DNA from: JBNKDD01 sp050288085
Lineage (GTDB): Bacteria; Chloroflexota; Anaerolineae; Aggregatilineales; UBA3940
DNA length: 11,258 nt
Assembly: GCA_050288085.1 (NCBI GenBank)
Contig: JBNKDD010000187.1
Span: 1-11,258 of the forward strand
Direction: 5' to 3'
In this document: positions 6,357-11,258 of the stretch, piece by piece
Layout: every line of letters starts with the position of its first letter
How positions within the stretch are numbered: position 1 is the stretch's first letter
Position numbers and translations under genes: made by a program
Notes under the pieces: model-generated
Databases searched by the model: none
What the model saw: only the letters and a program-made list of their open reading frames with translations
Told to the model about the DNA's origin: nothing

Positions 6357-6384
6357 TGTTCCAGTGGAGGAGTCGAGATGACCT
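6338..6384 (+). promoter_or_regulatory. Long inverted repeat spanning the start codon of the lipoprotein gene
   Basis: AGGTCATCTCG (6338-6348) is perfectly complementary to CGAGATGACCT (6374-6384), which contains the start codon ATG at 6378-6380. With one G-U pair the stem extends inward to 14 bp (6338-6351 with 6371-6384). That leaves a 19-nt loop which holds most of the ribosome-binding site. In an mRNA starting upstream of 6338 this would hide the start codon. As DNA it would be an operator around the -10 region. Confidence 0.55.
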
Positions 6385-7013
6385 ATAATCACAGCCGGGT
6401 ATTGATCGCAACAGGGATGGTACTGTTATTATCAGCGTGTGGAGCATCGGGCAGCGCCCCATTACCCACCGTGACACTGATCCCCTCGCCGCTCCCGCCT
6501 GTTGATGATAATGGCAGCAATGCTGTCCCAACCATCGAACAAGCCGCTCCTACCATTGAACAAGCGCCCATGCCAACCGCCGTCCCCATCGATCCGAATG
6601 TCACCCCGTTAGTCCCGACCGAGACAGTCTGTGAGTTCAACGCCACATTCGTCAACGATCTCAGCATCCCGGATGGAGCCGTCCTCGAAGCGGGACAGGT
6701 CTTCGATAAAATCTGGCGGCTTCAGAACAACGGCTGCGCAGACTGGCCGACCGATACCGAAGTTGTCTTCCTGGATGGATTCCGGCTGGGTGGACCGTTG
6801 GCTGCCCCGATTGGGAGCGTGGTTCCGGCAGGCAGCGCCTATGACCTGATGTTGACCTTCCAGGCTCCAGATGAACCGGGAAACTATCTGACCACCTACC
6901 AGCTTCGCACGCCGGACGGGCTGCCGTTCGGTGAGCCGTTCTTCATGAATATCACCGTGCAGGAACCCGAACCGGAAGAGGACGATTTCGCCACCCCCAC
7001 ACCACGAGGATAA
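6378..7013 (+). CDS. Lipoprotein with NBR1-type Ig-like domain
   Basis: A 211-residue secreted lipoprotein. The signal peptide ends in the lipobox LLSAC with lipid-carrying Cys21. It is followed by a Pro/Thr-rich linker (about 27-82) containing two copies of PTIEQA. Residues about 85-195 form an Ig-like domain of the type found next to NBR1 and common in Chloroflexota surface proteins: KIWRLQNNGCADWP (Trp113, Trp123), then FRLGGP, VPAG, LTFQAPDEPGNY and YQLRTPDGLPFGEPFF. Cys85 and Cys120 could form a disulfide. The acidic tail EPEPEEDDF is unusual. The role is probably binding or display at the cell surface; no catalytic domain is present. ATG 6378 has GGAGGAG at 6366-6372 (5-nt spacing); the frame continues upstream to 6324 but without a ribosome-binding site or signal peptide. 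It is a single-gene unit with its own terminator. Confidence 0.88.
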   Translation: MTYNHSRVLIATGMVLLLSACGASGSAPLPTVTLIPSPLPPVDDNGSNAVPTIEQAAPTIEQAPMPTAVPIDPNVTPLVPTETVCEFNATFVNDLSIPDGAVLEAGQVFDKIWRLQNNGCADWPTDTEVVFLDGFRLGGPLAAPIGSVVPAGSAYDLMLTFQAPDEPGNYLTTYQLRTPDGLPFGEPFFMNITVQEPEPEEDDFATPTPRG

Positions 7014-7030
7014 GATCCAAGCCGATTAAG

Positions 7031-7056
7031 AGGTGAAGTATGATTTCACCTTTTCT
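7031..7056 (+). terminator. Rho-independent terminator of the lipoprotein gene
   Basis: The stem AGGTGAA (7031-7037) with TTCACCT (7045-7051) and a 7-nt loop is followed by TTTCTT. It begins 17 nt after the lipoprotein stop codon. Confidence 0.65.
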
Positions 7057-7091
7057 TACAGGTTGTCATATAATATGATTGTGGATAGGGT
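7045..7091 (+). promoter_or_regulatory. Candidate promoter(s) of the PAS histidine kinase
   Basis: Two overlapping possibilities are visible. One is a perfect TATAAT (7069-7074) with TTCACC 18 nt upstream (7045-7050, inside the preceding terminator). The other is TTGTCA (7063-7068) with TAGGGT 17 nt downstream (7086-7091). Either would give a leader of roughly 80-100 nt before ATG 7179. An open frame over 7033-7272 lacks a ribosome-binding site and is not taken as a gene. Confidence 0.4.
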
Positions 7092-7178
7092 AACTTCTAT
7101 CTATTATCGCTGCTGTATCTACTACCACATGGCACTATCGAAAGGTTATTGGGATGACAATCTGATCGGAGTCTGGTT

Positions 7179-8351
7179 ATGTCAAAGGTCAATGGTAATC
7201 AGGGGGTTGATGTTCAAACCTACTTTGCTCCCCCAGCGCGAGCAAACGGTAGAGTATTACAACGAAATATAAAGGCCATCAGCAATAATGCGGTGATTGA
7301 CACCGTAATGGAAGTCGTCTCTGGACTTGTGGCCGTACTGAACGAACACCGGCAAATACTGGCAATCAACGACACCTTGTTGGAAACCCTGGGGATTGAC
7401 AATGCCGGAGAAGTATTAGGGCTTCGCCCTGGGGAAGCTATCAATTGCATTCATGCTCATGAGGAACCCGGCGGTTGTGGGACAAGCAAATACTGTGCTA
7501 CCTGTGGTGCAGTTATAGCGATCATGTCTAGCCTGACCACTAACAAGCCAGAACCGAGGGATTGTGTGGTTACCGTTGATAAAGACGGGCAGCAAGCTGA
7601 TTTATTTTTCCAGGTACGATGCTGTCCCATCATGTTCAGGAAACAACGCTTCCTCCTCCTGTTTCTTCAAGATATGACCGTCCAGCAGCAGCAGGCAGCG
7701 CTCAATCGGGCCTTCTTCCACGATATCAACAACACCATTGCAGCCTTAATCCTCAACAGCCAGATGTTGGATTCAAAGCAGCCAACTGACGTATTGGCAA
7801 AGCGGATCAAACAGTTGGCCGTGCAATTGGGGAAAGAGGTGGAAATCCAGAGCGTCCTTTCTCAAAACGCTACCAACACCTATCACATCACACCTCATCA
7901 GGTTTCAATAGACGAGATACTAAAAGAATTGCAGGAGATATTTACCAATCACCCGGCATCCTTAGAAAAGGCTTTCAAGATATCAAAACCTGTTCCAGGT
8001 GTTGATCTGGTCACCGATGTCTCACTGCTGCGCAGGGTGCTTATCAATATGGTGATCAATGCCTTTGAAGCGACAGAGCCGGGAGGCGAGGTAAGGCTGT
8101 GGCTAGAGGAATCGGACAGGGCGGTGACGTTCTGTGTATGGAACCGGCAGGTTATTCCTGAAAAAGTGACACTGCGGATATTCCAGCGGAATTTCAGCAC
8201 AAAAGCGGGATCGGGTAGAGGGCTGGGAACCTATACCATGAAGTTGTTCGGTGAGACCTACTTAGGTGGAAAGGTAGACTTCACAACATCGGAAGAGGGC
8301 GGAACGGTATTCCGCCTTTGCCTGGCGAAAGAACCTTCCAGAGGCTGTTGA
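7179..8351 (+). CDS. Soluble PAS histidine kinase with a cysteine cluster
   Basis: A 390-residue kinase without membrane segments. Residues about 40-165 resemble a PAS domain (VVSGLVAVLNEHRQILAIND). It carries an inserted motif rich in Cys and His: Cys90, His92, His94, then GCGTSKYCATCG with Cys100, Cys106 and Cys109. This arrangement could bind a metal or an iron-sulfur or redox group, so a redox or gas signal is plausible (inference). The H-box is FFHDINNTIAAL with His181. The catalytic domain has the N-box INMVINAFEAT (Asn294), but the usual DxGxG G1 motif is replaced by VWNRQVIP. FSTKAGSGRGLGTYTMKLFG forms the ATP-lid region, a pattern I recognise from a kinase subfamily with this variant. 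GGAG (7168-7171) precedes ATG 7179. No receiver gene lies beside it on the same strand. The three minus-strand receivers that follow it are candidate partners. Confidence 0.9.
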   Translation: MSKVNGNQGVDVQTYFAPPARANGRVLQRNIKAISNNAVIDTVMEVVSGLVAVLNEHRQILAINDTLLETLGIDNAGEVLGLRPGEAINCIHAHEEPGGCGTSKYCATCGAVIAIMSSLTTNKPEPRDCVVTVDKDGQQADLFFQVRCCPIMFRKQRFLLLFLQDMTVQQQQAALNRAFFHDINNTIAALILNSQMLDSKQPTDVLAKRIKQLAVQLGKEVEIQSVLSQNATNTYHITPHQVSIDEILKELQEIFTNHPASLEKAFKISKPVPGVDLVTDVSLLRRVLINMVINAFEATEPGGEVRLWLEESDRAVTFCVWNRQVIPEKVTLRIFQRNFSTKAGSGRGLGTYTMKLFGETYLGGKVDFTTSEEGGTVFRLCLAKEPSRGC

Positions 8352-8382
8352 GATTGGTTCGCACCACCCAGGCCGCAGCGAC

Positions 8383-8420
8383 AAAAAAATGACGCCCTAC
8401 GGGGGATTCTGTAGGGCGTC
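8383..8420 (-). terminator. Rho-independent terminator of the first minus-strand receiver gene
   Basis: A perfect 10-bp stem, GACGCCCTAC (8391-8400) with GTAGGGCGTC (8411-8420), has a 10-nt loop. Read on the minus strand it is followed by a T-run (complement of the A-run at 8383-8389). It lies 31 nt after the stop of the gene at 8452-8826 and also sits 39 nt after the convergent PAS kinase. Confidence 0.85.
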
Positions 8421-8451
8421 GGGTCATGGGGTGAGCCTGTTAGAACGTAAA

Positions 8452-8826
8452 CTAAACGGCCACCACACCGGCTTCTGCCAGCAGACGGCGCAGGCCATCG
8501 ACTGAGAACATGCTTTTTTCCATCACACCAACTACACCGGGTAAATTCTGGAATTTCTTATCCGGACTGATCACAGCAGACAGCAAAATAATGGGAATAC
8601 CCTGGCTATCCTGGTGACTTTGCAGATAGGCCAGCGTTGAAAATCCGTCCATCTCCGGCATCATCAGGTCGAGCACGATAGCCATAGGTCGGTTGAGAGC
8701 GATCTTGGTCAGTGCTTCCCGTCCGTTATCCGCTTTATCCCCAGGGATGCTGAACAATTTCAACACCTCCAGAACCAGATTTTGAACGTCCGGGTTATCG
8801 TCCACAACCAACACATAACCAGACAT
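8452..8826 (-). CDS. Stand-alone receiver protein, second subtype, copy 1
   Basis: A 124-residue receiver-only protein. Asp9-Asp10 form the acidic pocket, Asp53 (IVLDLMMPEMDGF) is the predicted phosphorylation site, Ser83 (ILLSAV) is the switch position and Lys104 (VMEKSMF) is conserved. It belongs with the genes at 9110 and 9664: all three begin M(S/T)GYVLVVDD and share LPGVVGVM.K..FS..G near the C-terminus. They differ from the three receivers at 2045-3314, which end in FP...VW. ATG 8826 is preferred over an upstream TTG (8847) because GAGGGG is correctly spaced. It has its own terminator and a dyad in its leader. The partner kinase is unknown; the PAS kinase ending 100 nt away on the opposite strand is a candidate. 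Confidence 0.9.
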   Translation of the reverse strand: MSGYVLVVDDNPDVQNLVLEVLKLFSIPGDKADNGREALTKIALNRPMAIVLDLMMPEMDGFSTLAYLQSHQDSQGIPIILLSAVISPDKKFQNLPGVVGVMEKSMFSVDGLRRLLAEAGVVAV

Positions 8827-8848
8827 AACATGCCCCTCGTAAACCAAT

Positions 8849-8866
8849 CACAGCAGACTTGCTGTG
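8849..8866 (-). promoter_or_regulatory. Dyad in the leader of the first minus-strand receiver gene
   Basis: CACAGCA (8849-8855) and TGCTGTG (8860-8866) form a perfect 7-bp inverted repeat with a 4-nt centre, 22 nt upstream of ATG 8826 and just before its ribosome-binding site. It could be an operator or a short 5' mRNA hairpin. Confidence 0.45.
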
Positions 8867-8893
8867 CAATCCTCACCTTTGACCAGATACCTA

Positions 8894-8983
8894 TAGGACT
8901 TAGGCAAAACCAATCGATTTTGCGCCTGGGCAAGGGGCTTAAACTTCAGCCCCCCGTCTGCCCGTTTAACTGCGTAAGTCCTA
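8894..8983. mobile_element. MITE-like element with TA-flanked inverted ends
   Basis: A 90-nt non-coding unit has terminal inverted repeats TAGGACTTAGGCA (8894-8906) and TGCGTAAGTCCTA (8971-8983), matching at 12 of 13 positions. Internally, GGGCA/TGCCC and GGGGCT/AGCCCC arms continue the fold, so the whole element is a long hairpin. The TA at each end could be the duplicated TA target typical of IS630/Tc1-mariner-type transposition. No transposase is present, so it would depend on one elsewhere in the genome. It sits 67 nt upstream of the receiver gene at 8452-8826 and may influence its expression. Confidence 0.65.
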
Positions 8984-9102
8984 AGTTGGGCCAGACATTA
9001 GATTTTAAATCAAATGGCCCAACTGTATGGTAAATAGCAAAAGCTATTTACTCGGAACAAGTAAGGTTTTGAGGCTTTTATTCAAAATCATTATCTTGTT
9101 CC
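8984..9102. repeat. Three successive hairpins between two receiver genes
   Basis: Directly adjoining the MITE-like element are three inverted repeats in a row. First, AGTTGGGCC (8984-8992) with GGCCCAACT (9016-9024), with a small GATTT-T-AAATC palindrome in its loop. Second, GTAAATAGC-AAAA-GCTATTTAC (9030-9051). Third, GGAACAAG (9054-9061) with CTTGTTCC (9095-9102), whose interior pairs further (GGTTTTGA with TCAAAATC). The group lies just after the stop of the minus-strand gene 9110-9487 and may end its transcript, although no clear T-run follows. It may also be debris of further mobile elements. Confidence 0.5.
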
Positions 9103-9109
9103 ACTTAAC

Positions 9110-9487
9110 CTAATCGGTTCCTTGCCCACTGGCCTGAGGCAGCATATCCAGGAAGCCATCCACCGAGAACTCTTCCTTGAGCATCACACCAACCACACCG
9201 GGCAGTTGGTAGTCCTGCGGGAGATCATTGACCAGTGCAGAGAGCAGGATAATCGGAATATCCCGGCTAAGGGCATCCTCATGCAAATGTTTAATAGTGG
9301 TGAAACCATCCATAATCGGCATGGCAAGCCCCATAACGATTGCCAATGGCGGATCGGCCTGCACCATTTCCAGGGCCTGTTGACCATTATCAGCCTTTTC
9401 ACCCTGATAACCGTACTCGGCCAGCACATCCAGCACAATGGCTTGAATCTCGGGGCTGTCATCCACGACCAGCACATAACCCGACAT
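9110..9487 (-). CDS. Stand-alone receiver-like protein lacking the phospho-Asp, copy 2
   Basis: A 125-residue paralogue of the receivers at 8452 and 9664, with the same start (SGYVLVVDD) and the LPGVVGVMLKEEFSVDG region. The acidic pair Asp9-Asp10, switch Ser83 and Lys104 are present. The phosphorylation position 53 is Gly: the segment reads AIVMGLAMPIMDGF where the paralogues read AIVLDLMMP. The codon is GGG (9329-9331, minus strand), two changes away from an Asp codon, so a single sequencing error is unlikely. The protein is otherwise intact. It is expected to be a non-phosphorylatable pseudo-receiver, perhaps constitutive or a competitor of its paralogues. ATG 9487 has AGGAG 8 nt upstream. 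The tail (QASGQGTD) also differs from the paralogues' ending. Confidence 0.9.
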   Translation of the reverse strand: MSGYVLVVDDSPEIQAIVLDVLAEYGYQGEKADNGQQALEMVQADPPLAIVMGLAMPIMDGFTTIKHLHEDALSRDIPIILLSALVNDLPQDYQLPGVVGVMLKEEFSVDGFLDMLPQASGQGTD

Positions 9488-9501
9488 AGCATAAACTCCT
9501 G

Positions 9502-9517
9502 GAGTACTAGAGTACTA
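9502..9517 (-). repeat. Tandem 8-bp repeat upstream of the pseudo-receiver gene
   Basis: On the minus strand TAGTACTC occurs twice with no gap, directly before the AGGAG ribosome-binding site of the gene starting at 9487. Each unit contains the palindrome AGTACT, so the pair also forms a dyad. It could be an operator or a 5' mRNA structure. Confidence 0.5.
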
Positions 9518-9520
9518 TCG

Positions 9521-9551
9521 ATTATCCCTGTCTATAGTATCTGCCAGTCAA
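9521..9551 (-). promoter_or_regulatory. Candidate promoter of the pseudo-receiver gene
   Basis: On the minus strand TTGACT (complement of 9546-9551) is followed after 19 nt by GATAAT (complement of 9521-9526). The hexamers are good but the spacing is long. Transcription would start inside the tandem repeat at 9502-9517. Confidence 0.3.
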
Positions 9552-9609
9552 GGAAGACTGTAAATCTGGTAATCCGTATATTTCTGTTTATATCCTGGGG
9601 TATAGAATG

Positions 9610-9635
9610 AAAAAAGCCCCATCAGGCGATAGGGC
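9610..9635 (-). terminator. Rho-independent terminator of the third minus-strand receiver gene
   Basis: On the minus strand GCCCTATC-GCCT-GATGGGGC (complement of 9616-9635), an 8-bp stem with one wobble pair, is followed by six T. It lies 28 nt after the stop of the gene at 9664-10041. Confidence 0.85.
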
Positions 9636-9663
9636 ACAGCTTCAAATGAAGTGTTCTTGCCGT

Positions 9664-10041
9664 TCAGTGTACGGCCATCACACCGGCCTGAGCCAGCAGA
9701 TAACGGAATCCCTCAATGGAGAAATCCCCCTTCTGCATCACGCCAACCACCCCCGGCAGTCGATACAGGCTGGGGTCAGTGCCGACCAATGCCGAGAGCA
9801 AAATGATCGGAATGTGACGTTTCTTTGGATCAGCCTGAAGATGGGTCAGGGTTGTGAATCCATCCATGATGGGCATCATCAAATCAAGGACAATTGCCAG
9901 CGGCTGATCTTCAGCGATGATATCAAGCGCCTCTTGCCCATCACCGGCTTTTTGACCTGTAATACCATAAGTGCTCAAAACATCCAGAACCAACTGCTGC
10001 ACGTCCGGGCTGTCATCTACCACTAACACATAACCAGTCAT
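9664..10041 (-). CDS. Stand-alone receiver protein, second subtype, copy 3
   Basis: A 125-residue receiver-only protein with Asp9-Asp10, phospho-acceptor Asp53 (AIVLDLMMPIMDGF), switch Ser83 (ILLSAL) and Lys104 (VMQKGDF). It is the closest relative of the gene at 9110 and keeps the residues that copy lacks. ATG 10041 is preferred over a TTG one codon earlier. AGGG (5 nt upstream) or GGAGG (11 nt upstream) serves as ribosome-binding site. It has its own terminator and is transcribed away from the PadR gene. The shared intergenic region (10042-10287) is AT-rich; TATATT on the minus strand near 10070-10080 may be its -10 element, but no convincing -35 is seen. Confidence 0.9.
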   Translation of the reverse strand: MTGYVLVVDDSPDVQQLVLDVLSTYGITGQKAGDGQEALDIIAEDQPLAIVLDLMMPIMDGFTTLTHLQADPKKRHIPIILLSALVGTDPSLYRLPGVVGVMQKGDFSIEGFRYLLAQAGVMAVH

Positions 10042-10203
10042 CAATCCCTAGGCCTCCACAATGTTTTACACAATATAAGTATGTCTTACATTCTATACGC
10101 TTAACATGGGAAAAAAGGTGTATTTTTACGAGTTGTTAGCTTTTTGTACTGCCCGACAGGCTAATAGACGCGATTTTCGACCGCTGCGATCTCCCACTTT
10201 ATT

Positions 10204-10232
10204 TTGACAGAAGGGTTTTAGCGCTGTAACAT
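10204..10232 (+). promoter_or_regulatory. Promoter of the PadR-family gene
   Basis: A perfect TTGACA (10204-10209) is followed after exactly 17 nt by TAACAT (10227-10232). The -10 hexamer is also the first half of the palindromic operator at 10227-10254, so a bound repressor would cover the promoter. Confidence 0.65.
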
Positions 10233-10254
10233 ATGTTAATCATAACATATGTTA
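10227..10254. promoter_or_regulatory. PadR-type operator
   Basis: Two identical perfect 12-bp palindromes, TAACATATGTTA (10227-10238 and 10243-10254), are separated by ATCA. Across the centre the sequence reads ATGT-N8-ACAT (10233-10248), the pattern known for PadR operators. It overlaps the -10 of the promoter and lies 33 nt before the PadR gene, which points to autoregulation. Confidence 0.75.
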
Positions 10255-10287
10255 ACAAAGACTTAAGTCATTTACGGTTGAAGGAAC

Positions 10288-10821
10288 ATGTCCATACAAT
10301 ATGCCATTCTCGGATTATTGAGCGAAGGCCCGTTGAGCGGGTATGACCTGAAAAAGATCATTTCCGAATCGGAGACCCTTTACTGGTCGGGCAATAACAA
10401 CCAGATTTACCGCCCGCTGGTGAAGCTTTTCGAGGAGGGTCTGGTCACCAAGCAGGTCGAGCGGCAGGAGGATTTGCCCGACCGCAAAATTTACCAGATC
10501 ACCGCCGCCGGAGAGGAAGCCCTGAAAGCGTGGTTGTTATCCACACCACCGGCACCTGATCTCAAGCATGAGCTGTTGATCCGGTTGATGTGGGCCGATC
10601 ACCTGGAACCCGACGAGCTGGCCGATCTGATCGACCGGTACGAGGCCGACATTCAAACCTATCTGCTGATGCACCAGGAAAAGCAAAAGCGTGATGGGGC
10701 ACAGGACACATCGCGACGGGGTACTTTGAGCCGCCTGATCCACGAGAATTGGATCGGTTTTTACCGGCATGAACTGGACTGGATCAAACACCTGAGAGAA
10801 GAACTAAACAGCCATTCGTAA
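10288..10821 (+). CDS. PadR-family transcriptional regulator
   Basis: A 177-residue regulator with the PadR layout. The N-terminal winged helix-turn-helix (about 1-80) has YAILGLLSEGPLSGYDLKK, the segment NQIYRPLVKLFEEGLV and the wing region DRKIYQITAAGEEALKAWL. A helical C-terminal domain (about 85-177) of the Vir_act_alpha_C type provides dimerisation and ligand sensing. PadR proteins are usually repressors released by small, often aromatic or toxic, compounds. The operator and promoter immediately upstream suggest that it represses itself. The alpha/beta-hydrolase gene starting 69 nt downstream on the same strand is probably in the same unit and thus a target. AAGGA (10281-10285) is unusually close to ATG 10288 (2 nt), which may mean weak translation, or a start slightly further in. 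Confidence 0.92.
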   Translation: MSIQYAILGLLSEGPLSGYDLKKIISESETLYWSGNNNQIYRPLVKLFEEGLVTKQVERQEDLPDRKIYQITAAGEEALKAWLLSTPPAPDLKHELLIRLMWADHLEPDELADLIDRYEADIQTYLLMHQEKQKRDGAQDTSRRGTLSRLIHENWIGFYRHELDWIKHLREELNSHS

Positions 10822-10850
10822 GTAGGGGCGACTGGCCAGTCGCCCCCTAC
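10822..10850. repeat. Palindromic repeat after the PadR gene
   Basis: GTAGGGGCGACTGG (10822-10835) is followed directly by its reverse complement with one extra C (10836-10850), giving a 14-bp stem with essentially no loop. It begins at the base after the PadR stop codon. There is no T tail, so it looks like a dispersed REP-type palindrome more than a terminator. It could reduce read-through into the hydrolase gene or protect the upstream mRNA end. Confidence 0.6.
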
Positions 10851-10890
10851 CAAACCATGTTGCGAATGAGCGCTAAAAGGATTAAACATC

Positions 10891-11258
10891 ATGACTGACA
10901 CTGCAATTATGCAAATACCACCGATATATCGATCACCTGCCGGGGAGCAGGCCGTTTTGCATCTGTACGACGACACCCTGGCTCAATGGCCGCTGCCTTA
11001 TGAAACCTGCAACTTCCCGACCCGGCACGGCGATACCTTTGCCCTGGCCTGCGGTGACCCATCTGCGCCGCCGCTGATCTTGCTTCACGGGGCAGGCAGC
11101 AACGCCACCATGTGGATCGCCGATGTGATGGTCTATACGCAGCACTTCCGCGTCTTTGCGGTTGACCTCCCCGGTGAGCCCGGTCGCAGCACCCAGCATC
11201 GCCCCGATTGGGAAGGGCTGGCCTTTGCCGAATGGTTATCTGATGTATATGGTGCATT
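10891..11258 (+). CDS. Alpha/beta-hydrolase, N-terminal part (runs off the window)
   Basis: An open frame of 122 codons from ATG 10891 continues past the window end. After an N-terminal helical stretch it shows the start of an alpha/beta-hydrolase fold: YETCNFPTRHGDTFALACG, then PPLILLHGAGSNATMW, with the His-Gly oxyanion-hole motif at residues 66-67, and FRVFAVDLPGEPGRS. The nucleophile elbow and catalytic His would lie beyond the edge, so activity cannot be judged. AAAAGGA (10875-10881) is the likely ribosome-binding site. It follows the PadR gene by 69 nt on the same strand, separated by a palindromic repeat, and is probably PadR-regulated. It is not closely similar to the membrane hydrolase at 5111-6136: it lacks a membrane anchor. 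Confidence 0.85.
   Translation, partial: MTDTAIMQIPPIYRSPAGEQAVLHLYDDTLAQWPLPYETCNFPTRHGDTFALACGDPSAPPLILLHGAGSNATMWIADVMVYTQHFRVFAVDLPGEPGRSTQHRPDWEGLAFAEWLSDVYGA

Noticed and set aside
7033..7272. 79-codon plus-strand frame before the PAS kinase
   Set aside because: It starts inside a terminator stem, has no ribosome-binding site, shows no domain and overlaps the kinase start.
8827..9109. CRISPR array suspected from the cluster of repeats
   Set aside because: The repeats are different hairpins, not one repeat unit with regular spacers, and no cas gene is nearby.
9122..10026. Plus-strand frames of 139-162 codons over the receiver genes
   Set aside because: They are antisense to the receivers at 9110 and 9664; their similarity to each other (HHTNH, DQCREQ) merely reflects the paralogy of the minus-strand genes.
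10907..11257. Minus-strand frames of 88-116 codons at the right edge
   Set aside because: The plus strand encodes a recognisable alpha/beta-hydrolase start here with a ribosome-binding site; the minus frames have no domain.

Overview
The window looks like a chromosomal piece of a Chloroflexota bacterium (probably Anaerolineae-like). This is an inference from gene style: a TIR-transmembrane-WD40 protein, a lipoprotein with a Pro/Thr-rich linker and an NBR1-type Ig domain, many stand-alone receiver proteins, and GC-rich palindromic repeats between genes. No rRNA, tRNA, CRISPR array or intact transposase was seen.

Layout. Positions 1-131 hold the last 22 codons of an unidentified gene and its terminator. 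Positions 160-270 (minus strand) are a broken remnant of the 3' end of a WD40 gene. Positions 583-3314 (plus) form an operon: a six-TM hybrid-less histidine kinase followed by three stand-alone receiver proteins sharing a C-terminal FP...G..VW signature, closed by a strong hairpin at 3371-3399. Positions 3400-4887 (minus) encode the TIR-TM-WD40 protein, whose 3' end is 86% identical over 70 nt to the remnant at the other side of the operon. Positions 5111-6136 (plus) encode a membrane-anchored alpha/beta-hydrolase whose nucleophile serine is alanine. A branched REP-like repeat (6191-6278) precedes an NBR1-Ig lipoprotein gene (6378-7013) whose start codon lies in a long inverted repeat. Positions 7179-8351 (plus) encode a soluble PAS histidine kinase with a Cys cluster.

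Three separately transcribed minus-strand genes follow (8452-8826, 9110-9487, 9664-10041). They are paralogous stand-alone receivers of a second subtype, and the middle one lacks the phospho-accepting Asp. A MITE-like element and several hairpins fill the gap between the first two. At the right end a PadR-family repressor (10288-10821) has a textbook promoter overlapped by an ATGT-N8-ACAT operator. It is followed by a palindromic repeat and the start of a second alpha/beta-hydrolase that runs off the window.

How the genes fit together. Two kinases and six single-domain receivers, with no DNA-binding or enzymatic output domain in any of them, suggest a phosphorelay or protein-protein signalling network. 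Three proteins in the window (TIR, hydrolase, receiver) carry substitutions at the key catalytic or phosphorylation residue, so several may act as binding proteins rather than enzymes. Which kinase talks to which receiver cannot be read from the sequence.
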